A stretch of 64,000 nt of DNA from Rhynchopus euleeides (taxonomy: Eukaryota > Euglenozoa > Diplonemea > Diplonemida > Diplonemidae), in the NCBI GenBank assembly GCA_963210315.1, contig OY723238.1, positions 1,612,001 to 1,676,000 on the forward strand. Direction: 5' to 3'. Below the pieces are notes generated by a model. The model had not been told where the DNA came from. It did no database searches and worked only from the letters and a program-made list of their open reading frames with translations. Below are positions 30,758 through 41,300 of this stretch, piece after piece. Each line of letters starts with the position of its first letter. Within the stretch, counting starts at the first letter, position 1. Both the position numbers and the translations under genes were made by a program.

Positions 30758-31595
30758 AGAGAGTAGCTGATCTCCACGGCTGGCCGAGTGCTGCGTATAT
30801 CGTATCTTGAACTGGCATTGACACAATGTGGCGCAGGGGCACACCGAAGCCAACACCACGAGGGGGAGGTAGTCCGCCGCATTGTTGCAGTGTTGCCCTC
30901 TCGCCACACCTTTCACCCCGATGCCACCCCCTCCACCTGCCAAGCTTGCCACCCTCCCTCAGCCGCTTGCCCTCTCTGCAGCACGCCTGCCTTCAAACGC
31001 TTTGTTGCTGCTGTGAGTGTGTGTCTTCCGTCGTCGCATCTGACTGACGACGGCACCCCCACTTCTTCTACATTACTGTGTGGCCCAGAGGTGTAGGGAC
31101 TTGGCCGTGTCGCTGGTGCGCGTGACTCTTCCACCCAGGGCTGTGCTTGCCTAGGCCGCCCCCCTGAAGGAAGTGGATGCAACCGCGTGCACTCAAGACC
31201 ACACCCCTTTGCCTTCTCGCGTGTCTGGTGTTCTCTTGTTCTCTTGCCTGCCTGCTTCCTGTCCGGACCAGGCCCTCATGTTCAGCAGGCCCCGGTGATG
31301 TTGCTTACCATGTATGGCCTCCCCTGGTTGAGGCAGCGTATGCGGCTCGGCTGTACATGATCAGCTCTCTCTCGCATCCGACTGATTGCGTGACTCAGCC
31401 CCGCGTTGTTCGTGGCACTCGACTGTCCAAAGTTGCAAGGCCCCACCCCTCCCCACCCCCCACCCCCCAAACCCAACTACCCGCCTTGACACCCCGGGGC
31501 AGCTATATGCCTCTCTGCGCTTCGCCGCCATAACCCCTCCTGCTAGCAACACCCTAGTGGCATCCCCGCCCCACCAACCCACATGGGAGGGCAGG
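30758..31595. other. Spacer, nothing recognised
   Basis: Pyrimidine-rich with CCCCACCCC runs towards the end. No supported gene, though short exons cannot be excluded. Confidence 0.4.
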
Positions 31596-32012
31596 ATGCC
31601 ACGCGACCGCCAGGCCGATAGGGATCTTGCGCTGGACCTGATACAGAGGTTCGTTGAGGGCAGGCCGCTGCCTGCCGTGTCGGAGAAGCCTTCGCCATTC
31701 GAGAGGACTGTGTGGTACGACAGCGATAGGGTGCGCAAGCTGGAGAGGCGTTCGGCCGGCAAAACATCCCAGTCGCCGAGGGGGCACAGGCGGCGCAGCC
31801 CGAGTGGTGGCCCTGCTGGGGGCGTGGCGCCCGCAGGGCGTGCTGCGAGTGCTGCAGCAGAGCCGTGCTGCCCGTCCCACCCAGGGGGTGGGCAGGCAGC
31901 TCTCTGCTTCAGCTCTGCCAGCACTGCGCAGCACTACACCCACCTGCTGGAGGAAGAGCAGCAGATCCGCAGACAGCTGCAGGCACTCGAAGGCGTGCGG
32001 GCGAAAAGCTAG
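31596..32012 (+). CDS. Short basic protein with terminal coiled coil, unknown
   Basis: 138 residues from ATG 31596. An amphipathic helix (RDLALDLIQRFVEGRPL), a basic Ser/Pro/Gly-rich middle (GHRRRSPSGGP), and a C-terminal heptad segment (HYTHLLEEEQQIRRQLQALEGV). No family recognised. Composition and the clean helical ends favour real coding, but the middle could be shaped by GC bias alone. Confidence 0.5.
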   Translation: MPRDRQADRDLALDLIQRFVEGRPLPAVSEKPSPFERTVWYDSDRVRKLERRSAGKTSQSPRGHRRRSPSGGPAGGVAPAGRAASAAAEPCCPSHPGGGQAALCFSSASTAQHYTHLLEEEQQIRRQLQALEGVRAKS

Positions 32013-32473
32013 TTGGGGGCTTGCCAGTGGCTGGCAGCGTCCTGTGTGAGTTTGGAGGGGCGCCGTTTGGGAAAGGGTCTGGGGCCGCGGTTAGCGGCTT
32101 TGAGTTGGGTTGGCCATGTGCGATGCCAGCTCTGTAGAATCGTGCCTGTGTGTTGCAAAGAGTGGAGGATGTGGGCGTGTGCGCCCATGTCGAATGATTT
32201 TGTGGCACGCCCGAACCCCCACCCCCCACACGCTGATGTAATTTGTGTGATTCCCACATTTAAAAACGTCTCCAACACCGAGCTCGACGCGATCTTGACT
32301 TTGCGGTGCGCTGTGAAAGGTCCGGAGGGCCCGCCGTTTAAACGCACAGCCTGTCTACCCCACCCCTCCCCCAACCGATCACACGAAGCAATTGCCCCAC
32401 CCAAACCCACCCACCACCCCCCCAGGTGACGGCAGGCCAGCCGTGCCCCCCCCCCCCCTTTTCCCTTCACCAG

Positions 32474-33765
32474 ATGACCTCCCTCAGCCAACACGTTGCG
32501 GCAGGGCTGTGTCCTGACCTGGATGCGACGGATGATACATTCAAGTCGCAGCTTATTGCAGCTTTTGGGGATGATCGGTTCAGCGACTTTACCTTCCGGT
32601 TCTCGACCGGTGCCGAGGTGCTTTACGCACACAGGTTCATCCTTGCCGCACGCTCGCCCGTGATGAAGCACGCTCTCTCCCCAGGGGGCGAGTGGGCTGG
32701 GTCGAATGAAGTCCGCCTCGACGAAGGGGTTGACGCTGCGACGTTTGGGCTGCTTCTCAAATACCTCTACACGAGCACCATCGCCGCTGGGTATAAGAGC
32801 GTCCACTCGCTGCTGCTGCTCGCACACCGCTTCCAGGTCCGCGGGCTTGTCGACACCTGTGAAAGCTACCTCACGGCAAACGTCGCGACAGACAACGCCA
32901 TGATGAACCTGGAGGTCGCAGAGATCTGCTGCCTGGCCTCCCTGAAGGCCAAGTGCCTGGAGCGCCTGCAGCAGCCCGGCAACATCCAGCACATCCTCAC
33001 TGCCGACAGCCTCCGCAAGGTCGCCCTGCCTGGGCTCCGCGCGCTGCTGTCTCTGGAGCCGCTGCCAGTTGAGGAGTACGACCTGTTCGTGGGTGTGCTG
33101 CGGTGGGCCACCTCCCAGGTGGGCGAGGAGATGCCCGAGGCGCCTGCACCGCTGTCCCGCGAGGCGACGGAGCTGTGCGCGCCTCTGATGGACCTCATCC
33201 GCTTCCCCACGATGAACGGGAAGGAGCTGAGTAAATATGTGAAGGCGTTCAACGTTGTGCCCCCCGCCCGCTACATCGAAGCCCTGGAGCACCTTGCGGA
33301 TGTGGATGGTGATGATGGGGGTGGTGTGTCGGGATCGCCGCGGATGTCGCGGTTCCGGTCTCGGAACCCGTCCTCCGTGCACCAGACGCCGCGCCGTCGC
33401 ATCGCGTCGCTCACAAGCGAGGTGACTCGGCTGTCGCACGGCACGCGCGGGCCCTCCCCCGTGCCTGCGCATCACGTGCCGTCCTCCCCTGTGGCAGAGA
33501 CCCCGCCACGCATCCTCCCCCCTGTCTCGCAGCTCGCCCCGTCGCCCTGGGCCCAGGTATGTCTAGTGGTGTGTGTGGTGGCGGTGTGCTCGTGGGGGTG
33601 CGGGGGGGCGGGCTGGTGGCGAAAACCCGGTTTTCAAAATACCGAGGGGAGGGCACACACACGACCCCCCGACCCTCCACATCATCTCAGACGAACGTGG
33701 GGCTGGCCTCGACGGCATATGCAACACCTGCACGCTATCTGCCGCGAAGCGGGGCTGGTATATAG
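32474..33765 (+). CDS. BTB/BACK-domain protein, one intron
   Basis: Read as join(32474..33556, 33691..33765), 385 residues. ATG 32474 is the first in frame. Residues ~33-137 form a BTB/POZ domain (DDRFSDFTFRFSTGAEVLYAHRFILAARSPVMKHAL ... LLKYLYTS); residues ~140-275 a BACK-like helical domain (LEVAEICCLASLKAKCLERL ... YDLFVGVLRWA). The rest is a Ser/Pro/Arg-rich tail. BTB/BACK proteins without Kelch repeats commonly act as Cullin-3 substrate adaptors or dimerisation scaffolds; the partner here is unknown. The exon 1/intron junction is CAG|GTATGT and the acceptor ATCATCTCAG; exon 2 adds 24 residues (TNVGLASTAYATPARYLPRS...) before TAG. Confidence 0.88.
33557..33690 (+). other. Spliceosomal intron (134 bp) in the BTB gene
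   Basis: Strong donor GTATGT after CAG, pyrimidine-rich end and acceptor CTCAG. It is GT-rich near the donor and contains in-frame low-quality coding (VCLVVCVVAVCSWGCG). If retained, the frame would stay open to 33775 with a different, tryptophan-rich tail. Confidence 0.8.
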
Positions 33766-35355
33766 TGGCAGATGAGCTAGTCCATTTGCAGTGGCTATAG
33801 CAGTAGCAACATGATCTGACGAATGCCGTTCCTTTGTTCGTATACTGTCTCTGTGTGTTCGCCTCTGTACCTACTACTGAATGCCATGATCGATTTAGAA
33901 TGAAAACTGTGTTTGGTGCCCGATCAATGCACCACTATTGCTGATTTGTATGGCGTGGCTTGGCCGTGCTATGTTTTTGCCATCTTCTGCACTGCATAGC
34001 TTTTGGGCCGTACGCCAGACGTGGCAGTCATGTCATGCGCACTGCTGTCTCATTCGCTCGCAGCGCGCTTGACTCACCTTCACACAAGTCAGGGATGGTG
34101 TGTGGAAGTGCGACCGGAGAGGATACCAACCCGAAGCGAATGATTGGCAGCGACTCTTTTGTGTCGGAGGCTGGCCTGTATTTTTTTCGGTTTTGGCACC
34201 CAAACGGCAACCTGTTTTTTTGAATAGATACGAGCGACGAAGCGCAGCGAAGTCGCGAAGTAACGACGGAAAATCGTACGACTGAATCTTGAGGATTCGC
34301 ACCTTCATGCCACTTCACAGGGCCTCAACAACAGCCTTGAGACAGCAAGTGTGCGTTCAACAACAAGTATTCCGAACTGTTCTCCCACAGTTGTGGACAG
34401 GGTGCCTACCATAAAGTGAAAAAGGAGTACGATTCCGCATGCCACGGCGCCCTCCCAACCCTCTTGTTGTCAACCACTGCCAGGTGGCATCAGTTGTATT
34501 GATGCCACCTCTTGTATCCCAGTGCCCCTCATGTACCATCTATGTGTCTTTCCTTGATGTCAACATTATGTAGTAGATGCTGTTATTGTCGGCCCTGTGT
34601 ACATGGCTGGCTCACAGGTTGGATTGCTGGGTTATTCTGTTGCTGTCACGTCTGAGCGCCTTCGGGGCAATAGTGATTTGCCTTGCCTGCTATCCAAGTG
34701 GCAGCAATCGGGCCTGGGCAGTCTGAGAGGGTCGTCGGCAGACAACTGGCCCTCACACCTTCGCACCAGCACAGCAAGGTTTCAGCTCCCATTATGGGGT
34801 GGGCGGTCCAGGACCCGGGGCTTGGCAGCCTTGTAAAGGTCTGGGTTGTAGACGTTGAAGTCGGAAGCTTTCAATGTTTCCGATGGTTACGATGTGGGAA
34901 GAACCCCCCTCCCTTGGGAGGAAGCTGCCCAGTCAACAATCTAACTGACAAAAGGTGTCCGGGCCAGCTGGCAACCCCGTCCCCTCGATGGCAGCCTAGA
35001 GCTTGAAGACATGTGAACGACTCACAACGACTTTCGACGATCGCCTCCCCCGCCCCCCTGCACACCCTTCTGCTTCACTACCCACACGCCATCTGAACTG
35101 CTGGAGGAGTAAAATGCTCGGGTGGCAGGTTGATAAACAACACAGAACACCATCGAGGGTATAACAGTGCACATCACCGGAGTGCGGCCAAGAAGACTGC
35201 TTTTCTCACCGGCAACACCCACCTCTCCACCACGCCACACACCGACAGGGTTGCAGGGGGGCAGGGGGTGAAGGACGACCACCCCCCGTGGCACAGCCTC
35301 AGAATAAGTGAAAGGTGAGGTCGGCTCCTTGTGTGGGTCGCTTGCGTCGCTTCCA
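33766..35355. other. Spacer ahead of the helicase-RBR gene
   Basis: No gene seen. It contains copy 2 of the ~215-bp dispersed repeat. From about 35028 it is duplicated upstream of the second helicase-RBR gene (52880 onward), so this part probably holds the shared 5' leader and promoter. Confidence 0.6.
34223..34440 (+). repeat. Dispersed ~215-bp repeat, copy 2
   Basis: Matches 13615-13835 along its whole length (CGACGAAGCG, GCGAAGTCGCGAAGTAACGA, AATCGTACGACTG, TTCACAGGGC, GACAGCAAGTGTGCG, TTGTGGACAGGGTGCCTA). Confidence 0.75.
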
Positions 35356-38300
35356 ATGTCGAGGACCCCGGCGGTGTCGTCTCATGGCAAGCCCTGTCGG
35401 TTCGGTATGGAATGCAATCGGGCTGATTGCCATTTCGCACACCCGGAGGGAAGAAGGCCAACGCGGGCAGAAGCGACACCAGCCAGGGCAGATTGCGCAA
35501 GGTCAACACTGGTCGCGGCGAGTGGTCCGACTCAAGGTGTAACATCTTCTGACAGGACCTGTCGGTTCGGTATCGAATGCAATCGGGCTGATTGCCACTT
35601 CGCACACCCAGATGGAAGACGGCCAACGCAGGAAGAAGCGACACCAGCCAGGGCAGATTGTGCAAGGTCAACACTGGTCGTGGCGAGTGATCCGACTCAA
35701 GGTGCGACATCTTCTGACAGGGCCTGTCGGTTCGGTATCGAATGCAATCGGGCTGATTGCCACTTCGCACACCCAGATGGAAGACGGCCAACGCGGGCAG
35801 AAGCGATACCAGCCAGGGCAGATTGCGCAAGGTCAACACTGGTAGCGGCGAGTGGTCCGACTCAAGGTGCGACATCTTCTGACAGGGCCTGTCGGTTTGG
35901 TATCGAATGCAATCGGGTTGATTGCCACTTCGCACACCCAGATGGAAGACGGCCAACGCCGGAAGAAGCGACACCAGCCAGGGGAGATAGCGCAAGGTCA
36001 ACACTGGTCGCGGCGAGTGGTCCGACTCAAGGTGTAACATCTCCTGACAGGACCTGTCGGTTCGGTATCGAATGCAATCGGGCTGATTGCCACTTCGCAC
36101 ACCCAGATGGAAGAAGGCCAACGTGGGCAGAAGCGACACCAGCCAGGGCAGATAGCACAAGGTCAACACTGGTAGCGGCGAGTGGTCTGACGCAAGGTGC
36201 AACATCTTCTGAGAAGACCTGTCGGTTCGGATCAAACTGCAAGAACCCAAAGTGCAACTTCGTCCACCCGGCATCGGGTCCCAGCAGAACACCCGGGCTG
36301 TCAGCCCCGCCTGCTGGGGGGGAGAGAGTCTTCCTCCCCAGCACCATGTGCTCTCGTCTCGGGGACGCATTCGCTGTTATCAACGGCACGCCTGTCGACG
36401 GAGAGGGGATGAAGCAGAAGAGGGCGTCACGCTGCAGGATCAGGGATCATGCGCAGATTCCAACTCTGGCCGATGTCGGGAAGAAGGAGGAGATGTCGGT
36501 CGCAGATTTGAACGCCGCATACGTGGGGACCACGGTACTGATGCCCCATGGGGAGGTGGTTACCATCAGAAGCATCACGACCTCCATGCAAGACATCGAT
36601 GACTACACGGCGTCTCTTCTCGACGACACACGCTGCCCCACCCTGTCGCAACTGTGGAGCTGGCCGATGGAGCTTCCCTGTGTGCGTGTGGAAGGACATC
36701 AGCATGTGCCGGAAGGTGTTGTAGCAAACTTCGGGTGGTGCAGCGTCAGGGATGTGGCACAGCAACGTGCAGAGTTTGTGGACAAGGCCGGGTGCATCGT
36801 TCTCAACGCAGTAGACAAGCCGCTGTCGATTGTTCGTGCTACTTCGCTCCACGGGCATGTCGAGAGGGCCCCCACGTCGGTTGTGGTTCTGTCGGAACAC
36901 GGGATGAACGACGACCAGCGGGACAGTGTCAAGCGTCAGCTCAACCTGGTTGACGCAGTCGGGTGTGTGACGCTCCCAACACCTTTCAAGAAGAAGCAGA
37001 TCTATGCCCTGCTGGATGATGCGCTTCAGCAGCGTGCTTTCCCACGCCAGATCGAACTCGTGGGGTCCAACGACTCTGACGATGAGTCTGACATGATGTC
37101 AGTGACGTCAGCAGCTGCGGGGATGCCGCTGAAGGTGATCAAGGCGAACCCAGTCGACATCCGCTACACCGTGCACACGGGCAGGGGGGCCGTCACCGTG
37201 AAGCGCGGCGCGGCCTGTCAACTCGTTGCCGGTGGTGATGTCGGGGATGTGTGCCACATCCATAAAACACCAGAAAAGGTCTCGTACCAGCGCCGGCAAT
37301 GTGAAGTGTTCGACCAACCTGTGTGCCCGCAGTGCCGCCACTCCGACATGCATGGCACAGCTGACGACGTGCAGGCTGCGCTCCAACGGGCCTCGTTCCT
37401 GCGGGGCCAGGGCGTGATGTCAACATGGCAGGAGCTGCAGGCGGCGGTGTCGAGGTACGCTGGGAAGCTGCTCTGCGAGGCTGAGGTGCAGATGCACGAC
37501 CTCCGTCAGAAGCTGCGTGAACTGGGCAGGCGTGTGCGTGTGGCTGTGTCGATCGGGGACCGGGAAGCGGCAATGCCACTGAAGAACCAGCAGTCTGCCA
37601 CACGTGTTCAGATGAAAGAGTTCGAGGAGGCCACCGTGTCGTTGCGTGCGGCTGTGCTGCGGGGCAACCCGCGCCTTTCATCTGTGCGCATCCTCAGGCG
37701 CGAACTGGAGCGTCTGAAGAGCATGCTGCCGATCCTGTCGCAGCGCAGTGCGTTCGTCGAACACCTGCAGTCCACCTCGCAGAACGTGCTGCTTGTCGAT
37801 GCCACAACAGGGTCCGGGAAGTCGACGCAGCTGGTGCAGTACGCTGCAGAAGTAGTGCCAGGCCGCATTGTCTGCTGCCAGCCGAACCGGTTTGCCGCCG
37901 AAGCGCTGCAGTCCCGCGTCAACCGAGAGATGGGCTACGAGCGTACAAACAGGGTGGAGTTCCTCGACACCCGGGCTCTGCTGAACCGGGTGCTTGATGC
38001 GCGGAACGGGGTCGAGTTCGCACAGCGTGAGATGCACAAGACCAAAGTGATTGTTGTGGACGAGCTGCATGAGCGCTCCCTCTGGACAGACATGATCCTG
38101 CCTCTGCTGAAGGAGTTGCTTTGGGAGAGGCACGCGAGCAAGAACCATCTGCACGTCATTCTGGCATCCGCCACGATGGACACTGCGTACTTCGAGTCAT
38201 ACTTTGCAAGGGGCGACGTGCCATACGACGTGAACCGTATGAGTGTGGGTGGGCGGACACACCCCTTGACTGTCAGGTACAACGGGCAGTTGGACCTCAC

Positions 38301-41300
38301 CAGGTTCGTCGACCGTGCGTACGACAAGATCCTGCAGGTGGTGGACGAGATGCCGCGACCAGAGGAAGGGCAGTTCCCACGTGACATCCTCGTGTTCCTT
38401 CCGCGCAGGTCAGACATCCATGCTCTGGAGAGGAAGCTCCACACCAGCCGCGTGCAGGACCTCGTGCACACAGTGCCTCTCCACCAGGGCCTCCCGGAAC
38501 AGGACTACGGTGCTGTGTTCCAGCCGTGCCACACGCACATCAAAGTGGTGCTGGCGACGAACATCGCAGAGACCAGCGTGACGATTGACGGGGTCAAGGT
38601 AGTGATCGACACTGGGGTGATGCATGAGAGCCTGTACGATTCCACGCGTGGGCTGTCGACGGTGCAGCTGTCCAAGATCTCGAAGTCAAGTGCCGTGCAG
38701 CGTGCTGGGCGTGCCGGACGGATCGCCCCAGGTCTGGTGCACCGGCTCTACTCGCAGGAGGACTTCGATGCAATGGAAGCCACTGCAGCGCCTGAGATCC
38801 TGCGGACCGACCCGATGCAGGCAGTCCTGCGGCTGCGTGGGGCGAAGATCGACCTGAAGGAGTTCGACTTCGTCACCCCTCTGCCCGAGAAGGTGCTGCA
38901 GGGTGCAGTGGAGCGCCTGAAGTGTCTGGGGATTCTGGGCAGAGACGAGTCTGTCACGCCTGATGGTGAGCGCCACTTGAAGTCGAGCAACCTGCGCCGT
39001 GACAGGTTCAAGCAGCTGTGTGCCAACGACAACATACCCGTTCATATCAGCGACTCCGTTGCAGAAGCCATCGCCATCAGCAGTGACGTCTTCATCCGGG
39101 GCTACGAGGTCGGGTCTGTGCAGGTTGCAGGGACGCTTGAAAGTTGTCTTGGAGATGTCGGGACGGTGTTGGCAGTCATGCGGGAGTACCGTGCAGCCAG
39201 CACTCACCAAGAGCGGATGGACCTGTGCTCAGGGAGGTTCAGTCACTACACCCTCCAAAGGGTCCGCTCGCCTGACAATCCCTTTGATTGCAGCACCAGC
39301 ACTGCCACAGCTGTCCAGAGGAACCTCGTGAAGGCGTACTTCGACTCCTTCGTGTGCCGGACAGACGGCGGTCTCTACAGCCCGGCACGGTCCCTGCGTG
39401 CTGCCGTCCACCGCAATTCCTTGTTCCAAGGCAGCGAGAGCGGGATGTTTCTCTCTTTCGTCACCGACCAGTGGAACGGGCAGAAATGGTTCGGCACCAA
39501 CGTTCCCATTTCCAGGGAGCTCCTCAACAGCGACGCGATCCGCATGTCTCCCTGCTCCGACGTGCTGCAGGCATACGTGGAGGAGGCAAGCCGCCTCCCT
39601 CGTGAGAATCATATCACCTTCGACCCACGTGTGTTCGCCAAGCTGTGTCAGACGTACCGCGGCTTGTCTGGGTGGGGCGACGAGGTCGCACACATAGGCG
39701 GGGACGTGCAGCTGGACAGGGATGGTCTCATGGTGAAGGTGACGGGAACCGACGAGGCACACAGGAAGATCCAGGACATCCTGAACACGGAGAAGACGCT
39801 GGCAGAGACGGCGGTGCTCTGCGAGACTAATCGCGAGATCCCCGTGTCAGACAACGGGACAGCACGCATGCTTCTGGGGAACGGCTTCGGCGTGGATAAG
39901 TTTCTTCTGAGCCCTGAAGACACACTGCGCGTGAGTTACGAGGTGACAGTGTCTTCCACAACGCGCAGGCGGTTTCAGGCTTCTGACGCGCTGACGTGCC
40001 TCGAACTCGAGTCGGTGCAGCTCCGTGACCAGCTGATGAACCGCGCCCGCTCCTTCTACAGGGCCCGTGCTCGCAAGGATCGCATCACCATTGCCACACT
40101 CCTGTTCCTCGGGCAAAAGGGGTGGCTGCGCCAGCTGCGGCCCGAAGAACCAGGGTTTGCAAACATCGAGGGGGCCCTCACTGTCTGTGAGGAGTTTGTG
40201 AGCCAGAAGCTGCGCTGTTTCCGTGGGAATCGGCGCCCTTCTCCCGAGTACTATGTGGACTGTGATGTGCCTGAAGGCTCTGACGACTTCCAGCTGTCCA
40301 CATACCGCGGTTTCATCGTGGCCCGTCCTGAGCGCACCAGCAGGGCAACACAGCTTGTGATCAACGGGGACGTGTGGCAGAAGGAAGGCATCGGCTTCCT
40401 GTTGGAGCAGCGGGGCGTCTCGCAGATTGTGCTTCCTGCAGAGGCGCAAGTCAGGGTGGTCAGTCGCCGCTCCGACAGCAGCGGCACTCTTGTGGAGGCG
40501 ACGTTCCACAAGCCACAGACTGTGCGCAGTGAAGAGGTCGATGTGGCGCGGCTGGCGTTGGGCGTGCGCCACAACCTCATTGACCACCACAGGGTTATTA
40601 CTTCCAGCGCATTCGCCACCCCAACAGGGCTGTCGGGGACACTCTACTTCGCAGACGTGCAGAGCTCGAAGGACTTCGTTGCACGCCAGAGCCTGCAGGT
40701 CCTTGGGAGGCATTATCCCATCAAGAGCCGACTGGCCCCCCATGCCACCGAGGCCCGCGTCGGCTGCGTCACCATCGATGTGTGGTGGTCTCCGACACTA
40801 CCCAAGACCACGACCCTCATCTTCACAGACAGGGCCGCACGTGACAGAGCTGTCGCCCTCTCGGCAGGTGCACTGAAAGCCAGTCAAACCAAGGCGAGCG
40901 ACGCAGAGTACATGAACCGGAAGGAGCTTGTCAGCGATGGGGATCTGCACGTCACGTTCGAAGGGTTGAAGTCTGTGAAGCGCTTCTTTGAGAACGGAGG
41001 CGAGGACACACAGGCAGTGCACCTGCAGGCGTTCCTCCTCACGTCGGCACTGCTCGGGGGCAGGGACGACCCCGATGTGTCGCTCGAGGTGGCACCCCGT
41101 GAGGATGACGGCACATGGATGCAGGCCTCCATGGCGTGCCACGATGTCAGGGAGGCAGAGCAGCGTGTGAGCAACCTTGCATCATGTGGGTCGTATATGA
41201 GCAGCATCAACGCCTACGTCACAGCTCGGGTGAAGGTCAGCATGGTCGTACCCATCAGTTTGCCTTTCAAACAAGCGCTGCGGGTGAGGACACTGTTGGA

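Noticed and set aside
31177-31533. Frame with a hydrophobic, signal-like N-terminus
   Set aside because: Start and composition weak, breaks into P-rich low complexity; no Cys or domain pattern.
35174-36370. 398-residue minus-strand frame with repeats
   Set aside because: Mirror of the 165-bp CCCH repeat; the sense strand encodes proper zinc fingers.
39847-40743. 298-residue minus-strand frame, present in both duplicated copies
   Set aside because: Shared only because the DNA is duplicated; it lies inside the helicase-RBR frame and has no motif.
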